From: Echinicola marina
Lineage (GTDB): Bacteria; Bacteroidota; Bacteroidia; Cytophagales; Cyclobacteriaceae
Direction: 5' to 3'
NCBI RefSeq assembly: GCF_020463795.1
Contig: NZ_CP080025.1
Location: forward strand, 2,663,501 to 2,727,500
DNA: 64,000 nt
How positions within the stretch are numbered: position 1 is the first letter of the stretch; the number at the start of each line of letters is the position of its first letter. Shown one piece after another: positions 28,797-38,109 of the stretch. The notes under the pieces were generated by a model, which was not told where the DNA came from, did no database searches, and saw only the letters and a list, made by a program, of their open reading frames with translations. Made by a program: the position numbers and the translations under genes.

Positions 28797-29534
28797 TTAT
28801 TTTTCAGAATTAGATACAGCTGTTTTAGAATAAATAACAGGCATTTGACCCTTCCATTTATTCCATAGATTATTATCGTTAATTAATTCTGCCATAAAAT
28901 GACCAACATTTACTCTACTTACCTTGCCAGCATTAAAAATTGCACTTCTTGTTGGTGAAGGGTATGTCTCGTATTCGGTGACTTTATTTTCATCAATCAA
29001 GCCATCTGGCCTGACAGCAACCCATTGGATATATTTATCATTTTGGCCAATTTCAGTTCTTAAATAATCCGCTGCTTGTTCATTGTCTACATGGGGTGGC
29101 ATTAACAATCTTAGCAGTCCTATAATGCACTTTTGAGCAAAGGAAATGGGTTCGTTTAAGTCCCGGTTACTGTTTCCAGAAGTGTTCATCAAAACATACT
29201 TAATGGGGCTTTTAGGTTGATGTTTTGTAATTGCTTGACAAAGTCGCTTAGTGGCATCTGTTACAAGTTTTCTGGGTTGCCCATAAATTCCTTTAAAAGT
29301 AATATTATGTCCCAAACATGAGGCTATGGCATCACAATCAGCTGTATATGTCATCAGTTCGCTATCGCTTAACTCTAGAATACTGGCAGTGTAGATGTCT
29401 AAATTATTCATTTCATCCCATGATTGGTTCCCTTTTGAGCGAACAATTATTTTGACCTTATTTCCTTTTAACAAAAGTTGATTGACCAAATGACGTCCTG
29501 TTGCACCGCTTGCTCCTACTACTAATACAGTCAT
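28797..29534 (-). CDS. NAD(P)-binding atypical SDR (NmrA/flavin-reductase-like)
   Basis: A 245-residue Rossmann-fold protein with the nucleotide-binding motif VVGASGATGRHLV at residues 5-17 and a downstream CDAIASCLGHN stretch. The family binds NAD(P)H as reductase or redox sensor; substrate unknown. The ATG abuts the stop of the upstream serine hydrolase gene, so they are cotranscribed. Confidence 0.85.
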   Translation of the reverse strand: MTVLVVGASGATGRHLVNQLLLKGNKVKIIVRSKGNQSWDEMNNLDIYTASILELSDSELMTYTADCDAIASCLGHNITFKGIYGQPRKLVTDATKRLCQAITKHQPKSPIKYVLMNTSGNSNRDLNEPISFAQKCIIGLLRLLMPPHVDNEQAADYLRTEIGQNDKYIQWVAVRPDGLIDENKVTEYETYPSPTRSAIFNAGKVSRVNVGHFMAELINDNNLWNKWKGQMPVIYSKTAVSNSEK

Positions 29535-30563
29535 TTATCCTTTTTTTCTTAAGATTTTTACAATGCGGTTCATCGTAATTTCTGATAAATTCCATTCATA
29601 TCCATTAAAATCAGTTGTATTAATAAATTGAACTACTACCGCATCCATATCTTTGTGGTATTCTGCAAGGCTCTGATAGCCAATGACCAAGCCTCCATGG
29701 TTATATTCATAAGGATAGATTTCCTGTTCTCCCTCGTCAAATACCGAACCATCGTTTAAGGCTCGCAAGAATATACCTACATCTTCTGCTGTGGCCAACA
29801 TTCCATATTCACGAGCTTTAAAATCTTCCTCATGCCCCACATAATACCCACTCATGACATCATTTAAATCGACTTCAGTTATCGAAAAAAAAGTGTTATT
29901 CAAATCAAGCGGTGCCAATATTTTTTCTTTGATATATTGATGGTGGCTATACCCTAAAACATTATCCATAATCCTTCGAAGCAATAAATAATTCGTGTTT
30001 GAATATTCATATCCTTCATTAGGTTCAAAACTGGCAGGTAGGTCTAGGGCAAAATCCAAGGGGTTTTTGCCTTTTTCTTGTTCGTTTTCCCAATAAGCAG
30101 GGTTATCTGTGAAGTTTGGAATACCAGAACGATGTTGAATCATCATCTTCAAGGTAATTTCTTCAGCATTTTCAATTCTACCTTTAAGCTCTGGAAGGTA
30201 ATCGGTAAGTTTATTGTCAAAAGACAAAAGCTTTTCTTTGACCAATTTTGTAGCTGCTACAGCGGTATATAACTTGCTAATACTGGCAATTTTAAACAAT
30301 GATTTTGGGTCGGCCGGTATTTTGTTTTCTCTATCTTTCCAGCCACCAGTATAAAATGCAGGAGGTTTTCCCGCCTCGTCCACATATACGATCATGCCAT
30401 CAAATCCATGTCCGATGGCTTCCTCTACTTGCCCTTGCACGGTATCAGGTAATGGTAAAATCCAGGCCTTTACCAAAATCCAGGGCACAAAAAACATAGA
30501 TACCGCTGTGCCAACCAGCAAAAGCAACCTAACCGTCCATTTGGCTTTTTTATTTTTTATCAT
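29535..30563 (-). CDS. Membrane-anchored serine hydrolase (class C beta-lactamase fold)
   Basis: A 342-residue protein with one N-terminal membrane helix (about residues 12-34). The SxxK catalytic motif is SISKLY, the YxN motif is YSN (in YEYSNTNYL), and the third motif is HGG. The fold covers PBP-like peptidases and esterases; the exact substrate is open. Confidence 0.85.
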   Translation of the reverse strand: MIKNKKAKWTVRLLLLVGTAVSMFFVPWILVKAWILPLPDTVQGQVEEAIGHGFDGMIVYVDEAGKPPAFYTGGWKDRENKIPADPKSLFKIASISKLYTAVAATKLVKEKLLSFDNKLTDYLPELKGRIENAEEITLKMMIQHRSGIPNFTDNPAYWENEQEKGKNPLDFALDLPASFEPNEGYEYSNTNYLLLRRIMDNVLGYSHHQYIKEKILAPLDLNNTFFSITEVDLNDVMSGYYVGHEEDFKAREYGMLATAEDVGIFLRALNDGSVFDEGEQEIYPYEYNHGGLVIGYQSLAEYHKDMDAVVVQFINTTDFNGYEWNLSEITMNRIVKILRKKG

Positions 30564-30830
30564 TTTTCCGTTTCAGTCTTTGCTTATGAACTAGGATTCA
30601 GAAAGAACTACATCATATACGTATTTGAAATTCAGCATCTAGCCATAACGTCAAGTGTTTTAGACGTAATCTAGGCAAAAAATAAACTATTTTCTTAAGA
30701 CAATCAAGCTTGCGATTAAAACATAGCTGGGCAGCCTGTTCTGACTTTTTCGGGGAAGCCCTTAATTTACTATTTATAGATGTAATCTGTAAAATCATGA
30801 AATTTTATTCCGTCCCAAAAACGACATAAA

Positions 30831-30856
30831 ATAAAAAGGGGAAAAAGCTTTCCCCA
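30831..30856 (-). terminator. Terminator at the 3' end of the array
   Basis: GGGGAAA/TTTCCCC hairpin followed on the minus strand by CCCCTTTTTATTTT. It would end minus-strand transcripts leaving the cassette array. Confidence 0.6.
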
Positions 30857-30886
30857 TAATTATCCCTTTCCCATCACCACTCATTC

Positions 30887-30937
30887 AACACTGCATTCAG
30901 ACTAGGCTGTTCCAGCCGTCAGAATGCAGTGTTATTA
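30887..30937 (-). repeat. attC-like site 0 (array end, short form)
   Basis: AACACTGCATTC pairs perfectly with GAATGCAGTGTT, with an inner GGCTG-TTC-CAGCC hairpin. GTTATTAGCTGC on its right opens unit 1 and is matched by GCAGCTAAT at 34509. Confidence 0.75.
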
Positions 30938-30955
30938 GCTGCTGGTTTTTATTTT

Positions 30956-33109
30956 TTATTCATCTAGTTTTTGTTCTTCTCCGCAATATGGACAGAAAGC
31001 GAAGCCTTCGTCCAAGCGGTTGCTACAATTAGAGCAAAGTGTTATTTCTTCAATTACAGATTTGAACGGAATACTCGTTTTAAAGGTAAAGTCGTCTGGT
31101 ATTTCTTTAATGAAACTTGATTCATTTCCTTTTTCTGTGATTAAAAATAAGTCGTCTTTTGCTCTTGTGATAGCTACATAAAATAGTCGTCTCTCTTCTT
31201 CTAATAACAAATCGTGATTGGATTCTTTAATCACTTGATAAATTCGGTCTTCCATCCAAATGTCAGGGAAACCACCACTTCCTTCGGTCAAGCCAATTAT
31301 GAAAACTGCTTTTGCTTCAAGCCCTTTTGAGGCGTGAATTGTCTTGCCTGATACAAACACTCGTGCTTGTTTGAAACGCTCAAAATATGGACTGTACATT
31401 TTACTTCTGCGGTATAAGAATAGAATATCCTCCTTTGTATAGCCTTTGTCTTTGAGTTTATTTACTTGGTCAAGTACATATTCAATGTTTTCTGCTTCAT
31501 TTTTACCTGCGTAAATGTGAATTTTACTACTTGACTTTTTATTGGATTGAACATTTTTGTCAACCTTAAACTTATTGTGTTTGATAACCTCATTACTTGC
31601 ACCGACTATGTGTTCGGTGCTTCTGTAATTCATACTCAGTTTTATGGTTTCCGATTCTTTGAAATGCTCTTTGAAGTTGACAATGTAGTCCACATTTGAA
31701 CCTCTAAATCCATAAATACTTTGCCAATCGTCACCAACACAGAAGAGTTGATTGCTTTCTGTTAACAGAAGCTTAATCAGTTCTACTTGTAAGTTGTTTA
31801 CGTCTTGAAACTCATCCACAAGTATATACTCAAACTTACCTCTGAACTTGTCCGCTATCTCGCTGTGATTTTTAAACAGAGAAATAGTTTTTGTAATCAT
31901 ATCATTAAAGTCAAGATATGACTTGTTGGTGCAATAGGATTGATATTGTTCAATTATTGGAATAGAAAGCTTGTAAAAATCACGAACTCTTTCGTGTTGG
32001 TCTTTCTGTGATTGCTCTAAAACTGTTTGTGTTGGAATATTCTCTACTTTTACCATATCAATTACACGCATAGTTTGGCGTAAAAAATCTTTTACTTCTT
32101 TATGGTAAGAGTTAAACTCTTCTTCAAAAGATAGGGCAGTAGAGAAGTGGTAATTTGAAGGAAGGCGATTTTTTACAATTCGCTCTAAAACCAAATTGAA
32201 CAAAGCAGTATCTTTTGTTTGGTGTTCAAATGTTTTTACAAGTAGTTTATTGGCTTTATTAAACTGTTGTTCTTTACCTTTCGTTGGATAGCTTTTCTGG
32301 CTTACGTGTTCTAAGTAGAGATTGGCTTCAGGAATAAAAAAATCTGGTCTAAAATCAAAATCTCTGAAATTCACATTTGGTTCATACTCAAACTTGATAC
32401 TGTGGCGATAAAGCCAATCGGCAATATATTGTTCCGATTTTGAACGAACCTTAGTGCCGTTTAATGTTGTGTAAAATTTACCATCCTTAGGCAAGGAAAG
32501 GCGTTTGTCTTTTTCAATGTGGATTTTGTCAATCATATAATCCAAAATGTATCTTTTCAGATTGAGCAGATACTCATTGGATTCGCAGTTTTCAATTAGG
32601 ATTTTATGAATGACCTCAAAAGCTGTTTCGGTAGCTGAATACTTTGCAAATTCATCATCTGTGGCTTTCGTATCTCCAATAATTTTGAATTTGTTATCAA
32701 ATTCGTTTACTCCAAAATTTCGAATAATTCCATAACAAAGGCTATGAAAGGTCTTTAGTGTTAGATTGTCAATCCATTTATGTTTTTTTGTGAAAAAGTA
32801 TCGTTCTGTATCTTTTTCTTTAACCGTTCGGTTCTTGTCCGCTAATATTTCGGCATATTCTTCTGTATCGTCTGCGGAAATAATAAGCCTGTCAAGCATT
32901 TCATTAGCGGCATTTTTAGTAAATGTGATTGCCAAAATGTTGCTTGGATTTACTCCCTTTTCTTCAATGAGGTAAATTAGCTTTTGAAGCAAGGTTTTCG
33001 TTTTTCCCGAACCTGCTCCTGCAAGTACAAGAAGTCTTTTACACTCAGAAATTACAGCTTGTCTCTGTTTCTCATTCAGTCCGCTTAAATCAGTTTTGGT
33101 TTCTAGCAT
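30956..33109 (-). CDS. UvrD-family helicase with inserted PD-(D/E)XK-like nuclease domain and zinc ribbon
   Basis: A 717-residue superfamily 1A helicase. Walker A GAGSGKT (31-37), TFTKNAANEM, Walker B VDEFQDVNNLQ, GDDWQSIYGFRG, and motif VI YVAITRAKDDLF. Between the first helicase domains (about 215-290) is a nuclease-like insert, with KVRSKSEQYIADWL, RPDFFIP and YLEH marking the VSR/PD-(D/E)XK-type core. The C-terminus carries a CSNC...CPYC zinc ribbon. It probably unwinds and nicks DNA. Third gene of unit 1, 3 bp after the RNase H gene; a defence role is inferred. Confidence 0.88.
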   Translation of the reverse strand: MLETKTDLSGLNEKQRQAVISECKRLLVLAGAGSGKTKTLLQKLIYLIEEKGVNPSNILAITFTKNAANEMLDRLIISADDTEEYAEILADKNRTVKEKDTERYFFTKKHKWIDNLTLKTFHSLCYGIIRNFGVNEFDNKFKIIGDTKATDDEFAKYSATETAFEVIHKILIENCESNEYLLNLKRYILDYMIDKIHIEKDKRLSLPKDGKFYTTLNGTKVRSKSEQYIADWLYRHSIKFEYEPNVNFRDFDFRPDFFIPEANLYLEHVSQKSYPTKGKEQQFNKANKLLVKTFEHQTKDTALFNLVLERIVKNRLPSNYHFSTALSFEEEFNSYHKEVKDFLRQTMRVIDMVKVENIPTQTVLEQSQKDQHERVRDFYKLSIPIIEQYQSYCTNKSYLDFNDMITKTISLFKNHSEIADKFRGKFEYILVDEFQDVNNLQVELIKLLLTESNQLFCVGDDWQSIYGFRGSNVDYIVNFKEHFKESETIKLSMNYRSTEHIVGASNEVIKHNKFKVDKNVQSNKKSSSKIHIYAGKNEAENIEYVLDQVNKLKDKGYTKEDILFLYRRSKMYSPYFERFKQARVFVSGKTIHASKGLEAKAVFIIGLTEGSGGFPDIWMEDRIYQVIKESNHDLLLEEERRLFYVAITRAKDDLFLITEKGNESSFIKEIPDDFTFKTSIPFKSVIEEITLCSNCSNRLDEGFAFCPYCGEEQKLDE

Positions 33110-33112
33110 ATT

Positions 33113-33751
33113 TTATTTTCTTCCGAAATCAGCAGGTATCTCTCCCCAAGCTTGAGTTTCCCATTTTTTAATCTCATTTCTAATTTCATTATTCTCAAGC
33201 CATTTCACAGCCCTATCCATTAATTCAAATGATTTAACATTTATTTCGTTTTTATCAAGGTTTGTTCTATACGTCTTACCTTTTACCCAACTAATAGCTG
33301 TTTTACTATCTGTATATATTGGTCTTGTATCATTTGTTTTCTTCATATGTGCCAGAGTATGAACTAGTCCTAAAAATTCTCCTACGTTATTGGTAGACTC
33401 GTAAAGTGGGCCAAAGTGAAATATTTGCTCTTTGGTTTTTGTGTCTACACATTGATATTCAACTACTCCCGGGTTTCCACTGCATGCAGCATCAACAGAA
33501 ACTGAATTTAAGATGGGTTTACCAATTAGTTCAAGTTGTTCTTTTGTAAGTGTACTTTCAAAAATCTCTTTTCCTTTGTATTCTGAATAACTTTCTGAAT
33601 AGGCTTTTTGAGCTAGTTCAAGTGTCTTGAAGGATTTATATTCTGCTCCTTTAAACCCATGAATAGAATTTTTACATTCTTCCCAAGAGTTTAAAATCCC
33701 AGTTTTTGAACCTTTCCAAACAACGTAATATTTCTTCTTCTTTTTACTCAT
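33113..33751 (-). CDS. Ribonuclease H family protein with N-terminal viroplasmin domain
   Basis: A 212-residue protein: an N-terminal caulimovirus viroplasmin-like (hybrid-binding) domain at 8-52 (YYVVWKGSKTGILNSWEEC), then an RNase HI domain with acidic residues in VSVDAACSGNPG, NVGEFLGL and IYTDSKTA, and a last Asp near GEIPADFG. It would cut RNA in RNA-DNA hybrids. The host presumably has its own RNase H, so this is an accessory copy working with the neighbouring helicase. Confidence 0.9.
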   Translation of the reverse strand: MSKKKKKYYVVWKGSKTGILNSWEECKNSIHGFKGAEYKSFKTLELAQKAYSESYSEYKGKEIFESTLTKEQLELIGKPILNSVSVDAACSGNPGVVEYQCVDTKTKEQIFHFGPLYESTNNVGEFLGLVHTLAHMKKTNDTRPIYTDSKTAISWVKGKTYRTNLDKNEINVKSFELMDRAVKWLENNEIRNEIKKWETQAWGEIPADFGRK

Positions 33752-34490
33752 CCTTTTTAATTAATAAGTTTTGAGATTCATAAATCATACGCTGTCCGCA
33801 AGATTCTATCGAACCTTTTCCTCTTTGGAAGCAATCAGAAAGTAAGTCAAGGTCATTTGTGTACTCTATAGCTTTGCTAAGAAGTTCTTTTTCGGTGTCA
33901 GTCCAAGATTCGTATGCTCTAGGGTGGTTGATTCTTGCATTCTGAACGTATTCTGAAAGGTTCTCGGTTTTTAAAATTCCTAATTCGTCAATCTTTTCTT
34001 TTAATTGATTGATAGCTTTTTCTGAAAGTCGATTGAATGTTTCTTTTTGAAAGAAGTCAATTTCCTTGTAGTGGTTGTTTTTTCGATTGTTTCTGTTGGT
34101 TAGGTTGTTATCCGCAAGGTATTGAGTGAAAAAGTCTAAGAGTTGTCCTTTTTGATAAAGATTTCGATACTTACCATAAAGTTGGTTTGATACAAGAGTT
34201 TCGTTTTTAAACTTTCTAGTTCCAAGAAAGAATCCAACTAACTTATTTGAAGTCGGATTTTGTTCTTCTACTTTGAATAGGTCAATCACCGATTTAATGT
34301 CAGTTTCCTCTATTTCGACATCAGAAACAGTTTGAGGTTCGTTGGTCTTTAAGTTGTCTATGGCAATTTGCAATGCTCGTATAACATCACGCTCATTTAG
34401 AACGCTTTCGTTTTCTATCATTTCTCCTGTCGTAGGAGAACAACCTGAAGCAAGAGCTTCTAATATTTCTATTGTTTTATTCCTGTCCAT
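33744..34490 (-). CDS. Uncharacterised protein, first gene of unit 1
   Basis: A 248-residue soluble protein, not assignable to a named family. The N-terminus (EILEALASGCSPTTGEMIENESVLNERDVIRALQIA) resembles a short module seen in front of helicase or nuclease proteins. The middle and C-terminus are helical and charged, ending with an HTH-like WTDTEKELLSKAIEYTNDLDLLSDCFQRG segment. It overlaps the RNase H start by 8 nt, so translation is coupled. A DNA-binding adaptor role is a guess. Confidence 0.7.
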   Translation of the reverse strand: MDRNKTIEILEALASGCSPTTGEMIENESVLNERDVIRALQIAIDNLKTNEPQTVSDVEIEETDIKSVIDLFKVEEQNPTSNKLVGFFLGTRKFKNETLVSNQLYGKYRNLYQKGQLLDFFTQYLADNNLTNRNNRKNNHYKEIDFFQKETFNRLSEKAINQLKEKIDELGILKTENLSEYVQNARINHPRAYESWTDTEKELLSKAIEYTNDLDLLSDCFQRGKGSIESCGQRMIYESQNLLIKKDE

Positions 34491-34510
34491 ACGGTTTTTT
34501 CAACTTGCAG

Positions 34511-34642
34511 CTAATGGTCTCGGCTAAGAAACGTAGGGCATTTCGAAGCGATTCACTGTCAAATCGCTAATATGTTTATTAAATGTAGTTACTTTCATTT
34601 TAACCGCTTACTGCCCAATGATTTATACACTTTGTGTGTAGT
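34511..34642 (-). repeat. attC-like site 1
   Basis: The left arm CTCGGCTAAGAAACGTAGGGCA and the right arm around CTGCCCAATGATTTATACAC are partly complementary; the site is diverged. It shares the internal block GCATTTCGAAGCGATTCACTGTC with other sites. The right junction TGTGTGTAGTG pairs with CATTACACATG before site 2. Confidence 0.6.
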
Positions 34643-34645
34643 GTT

Positions 34646-35155
34646 TTATTTTTTATATAATTCGTTTACTTTCTTCAAATCAGTCGTTTTATCAATCTCA
34701 TAAAAATAGTTCAACTGCCATTTCTGAGTTTTTTCCGCTTGTTTATTCAGCGTTTTATCCCAAATTGGATAAACTCTGAAGCCTCTTTTTCCATCCTTTT
34801 TCTCGGTGGTTATGAAACCTTTGTTGATTAATTCAGACTTCGGAAACACAAATTGTCCAAAACGGTCTCCGGATTTTACATTGATTAAATAATAATCAAA
34901 TTGGTCATTTTGAGAGTAAGGTTCTGTTTCTCCGTTTTGATTTCGCTTCCAGAAAGTCACAAATTGTCCAATTTTTTTAGGTGTTATTTTTGAACTTCTT
35001 GAAATTATTTTCATTCCATTCAGTTCAAATTGGCAAGCGTCATATTTGGTTCCTTCAAGTTCATTATTCACGTTGGAGATATTGAGAGATAATTTGTTAT
35101 AAATTTTTGTTTTAACCTCAATTAGATTTTTATTCAGAGTTTCAAGTTCAATCAT
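34646..35155 (-). CDS. MepB family protein
   Basis: A 169-residue protein of the MepB family, named from the Staphylococcus mepRAB locus but of unknown function. Family blocks are GMKIISRSSKITPKKIGQFV, FWKRN and FGQFVFPKSELINKGF. It is the only gene of unit 2, with its start about 60 nt inside the unit boundary. Confidence 0.85.
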   Translation of the reverse strand: MIELETLNKNLIEVKTKIYNKLSLNISNVNNELEGTKYDACQFELNGMKIISRSSKITPKKIGQFVTFWKRNQNGETEPYSQNDQFDYYLINVKSGDRFGQFVFPKSELINKGFITTEKKDGKRGFRVYPIWDKTLNKQAEKTQKWQLNYFYEIDKTTDLKKVNELYKK

Positions 35156-35202
35156 TTGTAATTATTATCTCTTATGTTCAAGTTTTTACGGTTGCTTTTT
35201 AC

Positions 35203-35343
35203 ATTACACATGACGGTTAAGTATAAGCGGAGTGCGGGAAGTTCGGAGCAATTCACTCTCTACTTACCATGAAGTTTATTTATAGAAAAAAATTGAATTT
35301 TAATTATTTAACCCGCATTACGCTTATACAATGTTGTGGGTAG
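35203..35343 (-). repeat. attC-like site 2
   Basis: AAGTATAAGCGGAGTGCGGG on the left pairs with CCCGCATTACGCTTATACAA on the right. GTTGTGGGTA opens unit 3 and is matched by TTACCCACAAC at 38658-38668. The end of the 63-residue gene reads into this site. Confidence 0.8.
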
Positions 35344-35499
35344 TATTTCATTTGGATCTACCGCTTCAATTTTGCCATTTCTGGTTACAATCATAGGACT
35401 TTGCTTTTGTTTCTTGAATTCCACAAGCCTTTTGTAAGTCTCTTCCAACCCTTTCACAATTCTGTCCCTTTCCTCTTTTAACTGTTCTTTATTGTCCAT
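35308..35499 (-). CDS. Small antitoxin-like protein
   Basis: A 63-residue acidic/basic helical protein (KEERDRIVKGLEETYKRLVEFKKQKQSP) with a C-terminal PTTLYKR segment. Its ATG overlaps the 3' end of the broken zeta-toxin gene by 11 nt, so it is the second gene of a probable toxin-antitoxin unit. The last 11 codons lie inside attC-like site 2. The antitoxin role is inferred from position only. Confidence 0.6.
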   Translation of the reverse strand: MDNKEQLKEERDRIVKGLEETYKRLVEFKKQKQSPMIVTRNGKIEAVDPNEILPTTLYKRNAG

Positions 35500-35806
35500 G
35501 ATATTTTCCTTTTAGTTCATTCCATTTTTCTAAATTATTGATAGTTTCCTCCCCTATGTATATTCCGATTCATGTTGACCACCTGTTCCAGTGATGCTGA
35601 CCACTTTTTTCCGATGATGTTGACCACCCCCCTTCTGGGTATCAACTTTTGTCGAAGGGTAAAATTCCGGTGATATTGACCACTGTCAATCCGGCCATGT
35701 TGACCACCACTTTAAGTGGTCAGAATGGCCAGAATGACATTATTGACCACCTTTAATTTTTCAGTTATCGTTTCCTTTACGGTTGATTTAAAACCAACCG
35801 TAAAGC

Positions 35807-37354
35807 ATGGCAGGAAAAACGATAACCATGAGTAATCTCAAACAGATAATTCGCCACCGTGACAACGGAATGGCACTGCAGACCATCTCCAAAACCTTGG
35901 GAATTGCCCGGAACACGGTCAAGAAGTACCTTCAGCTGATTGATTCCAAAGGTTTTTCTTACGGAGAGCTTTTGTCCATGAATGACGAAGAGCTTGATGC
36001 CCTACTTTCTGATCCGGACCATGTTTCAGGGGAGCGGTACCAGGAGCTTATATCTTTTTTTCCCTATATGGAACCGGAGCTTAAACGGACCGGTGTGAAC
36101 CGTTGGGTCCTGTGGGGAGAATACAGACAAAAACATCCTGACGGATACAGTTACTCACAGTTCTGTGAAAGCTTCAGGCAGTGGCGTACCGGTCTATCTG
36201 CCAGTATGAGAATTGAACATGTTCCGGGAGATAAATTCTATATAGACTTTACGGGTGATAGGCTGTCCATAGTAGATCCTGTAACAGGTGAACTCACTGA
36301 TCTGGAAGTGTATGTTGCCACACTCGGAGCCAGTCAATACAGCTATGTAGAAGCCATTCCCTCCCAAAGAAAAGAAGACTTCATAGCAGCCACTGAAAAT
36401 GCTTTACATTACCTGGGCGGTGTTCCCAGGGCCCTGGTGCCCGACAACCTCAAAAGCGCGGTCACCAAAGCCGACAAGTATGAACCGGCCATCAACCCCG
36501 ATTTCCTGGACTTTGCCAACCATTACGGCTGTGTGGTCTTTCCGGCAAGGAGCAGGAAGCCGCAGGACAAGGCCTTGGTGGAAAAGACCGTCAGCATTGT
36601 CTACAGCAGGATATACGCCCCGCTCAGAAACAAAGTTTACCATGACATCAATACACTGAATGCGGATATACGGCACTACCTCAATATCCATAACAATACC
36701 CCTTTCCAGAAAAGACCGGAAACAAGGAAGGAGCTTTTCGACAGGGAAGAAAAGGGAACCCTGGCCCCCCTGCCTGCCGAAAGATATGAACTCAAACAGT
36801 TCAAGTATGCCACCGTCACTAAAACCTCCCACATATCCCTGAACCCTGAAAACCATTATTATTCTATTCCCTACAGGTATATCGGCAAAAAAGTCAAGGT
36901 TGTGTACTCAGCCAGTTACGTTTCTGTTTTCTACGATGGGGAAAGGATCGCTTTTCATAAAAGAAGCCTTAAGGAGCGCGGATACACTACGGTCCAGGAC
37001 CATATGCCTTCAGCCCACAGGTTTGTAAGTGACTGGAACCCTGAATTCTTCCTGAACTGGGCAAAAGGGATACATCCTGAAGTCCGGCATTATTTACAGG
37101 TTATCCTCGACAGTTACCCGTATCCGGAACAGGCCTATAAAAGCTGTCTGGGGATTTTGGGATATGATAAAAAGGCAGGCAGGGAAAGGCTCATAAACGC
37201 AGTAATACGTGCCAAACACTACAACACTTATAATTATTCGGTCATCACCAGAATACTCAACAGCGGGATGGATTCAATCCCTTTAGATACTGAAAACAAG
37301 TCCGATAAATCAGTTGACCACGAAAACATAAGGGGAGCGGAAAGCTTCAGGTAA
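35807..37354 (+). CDS. istA: IS21 transposase IstA
   Basis: A 515-residue DDE transposase. N-terminal HTH (MALQTISKTLGIARNTVKKYL), catalytic residues in FYIDFTGDRL, VPDNLKSAV and DKALVEKTVSIVYSRIY, and a C-terminal beta-barrel. Full length. Base composition is richer in G+C than the surrounding cassettes. Confidence 0.96.
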   Translation: MAGKTITMSNLKQIIRHRDNGMALQTISKTLGIARNTVKKYLQLIDSKGFSYGELLSMNDEELDALLSDPDHVSGERYQELISFFPYMEPELKRTGVNRWVLWGEYRQKHPDGYSYSQFCESFRQWRTGLSASMRIEHVPGDKFYIDFTGDRLSIVDPVTGELTDLEVYVATLGASQYSYVEAIPSQRKEDFIAATENALHYLGGVPRALVPDNLKSAVTKADKYEPAINPDFLDFANHYGCVVFPARSRKPQDKALVEKTVSIVYSRIYAPLRNKVYHDINTLNADIRHYLNIHNNTPFQKRPETRKELFDREEKGTLAPLPAERYELKQFKYATVTKTSHISLNPENHYYSIPYRYIGKKVKVVYSASYVSVFYDGERIAFHKRSLKERGYTTVQDHMPSAHRFVSDWNPEFFLNWAKGIHPEVRHYLQVILDSYPYPEQAYKSCLGILGYDKKAGRERLINAVIRAKHYNTYNYSVITRILNSGMDSIPLDTENKSDKSVDHENIRGAESFR

Positions 37355-37383
37355 TTATCAAACATATAACCGATCACACAATT

Positions 37384-38109
37384 ATGACACAGAGCATCGC
37401 ATTGAACCAGATGTCCAAAATGAAGTTTCACGGAATGATGGAAGCATACAAAACCATTCTGGACAGCAACAAACATCATGATCTCAATCCCGAAGAGCTT
37501 ATAAACCATCTCTTGCAGGCAGAATGGGAAGAAAGAGAGAACAGGAAAATCAACAGACTGTACAAAACGGCAAAGTTCAGGTACAGTGCCACTGTTGAAG
37601 AGCTTGAGTTCTCTCCAAACCGGGGGCTGGATAAAATGCAGGTCCTCAGACTTGCTGATATGTCCTTTATTAAACGAAAAGAAAACATACTGATCACAGG
37701 AGCAACAGGGGCCGGCAAAAGCTACATTGCTTCGGCCCTGGGAAACCAAGCCTGTATGCAAGGGGTCAGAACCCAATATTATAATACCACCAAGCTGTTC
37801 CCGAAACTCAAAATGCTGAAAGCTGACGGCTCATATATCAAAGAGATAGCGAGAATAGAAAAACAGGATTTATTGATCCTGGATGACTTCGGCATTCAGC
37901 AACTGGATGAAATGGCAAGAATGGCCCTGCTTGAAATCATAGAAGACCGCCATGGAAGGGCTTCAACAATAGTGGTATCACAACTTCCGGTTACAAAATG
38001 GTTCGAAACCATAGGTGACAGTACCATAGCCGACGCTGTTCTCGACAGACTGGTGCACACCGCACACAGAATCGAGCTAAAAGGAGAATCAATGAGAAAA
38101 AAACAATAA
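37384..38109 (+). CDS. istB: IS21 helper ATPase IstB
   Basis: A 241-residue AAA+ ATPase related to DnaC that selects targets for IstA. Walker A GATGAGKSYIA, Walker B LLILDDFG. Full length, 29 bp after istA. Confidence 0.96.
   Translation: MTQSIALNQMSKMKFHGMMEAYKTILDSNKHHDLNPEELINHLLQAEWEERENRKINRLYKTAKFRYSATVEELEFSPNRGLDKMQVLRLADMSFIKRKENILITGATGAGKSYIASALGNQACMQGVRTQYYNTTKLFPKLKMLKADGSYIKEIARIEKQDLLILDDFGIQQLDEMARMALLEIIEDRHGRASTIVVSQLPVTKWFETIGDSTIADAVLDRLVHTAHRIELKGESMRKKQ

Larger units (their letters stand above)
30564..30955. other. Intergenic region at the left border of the cassette array
   Basis: No credible gene. Contains a minus-strand terminator (30831-30856) and the first attC-like palindrome of the array (30887-30937). 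Confidence 0.5.

Noticed and set aside
30613..30798. 61-codon open frame on the minus strand in the gap left of the array
   Set aside because: No family resemblance, low-complexity codons and no promoter or ribosome site; likely chance.
35557..35760. CRISPR-like or operator array made of TTGACCAC motifs
   Set aside because: These are the repeated transposase-binding sites at the IS21 left end; the same motif occurs inverted at its right end.
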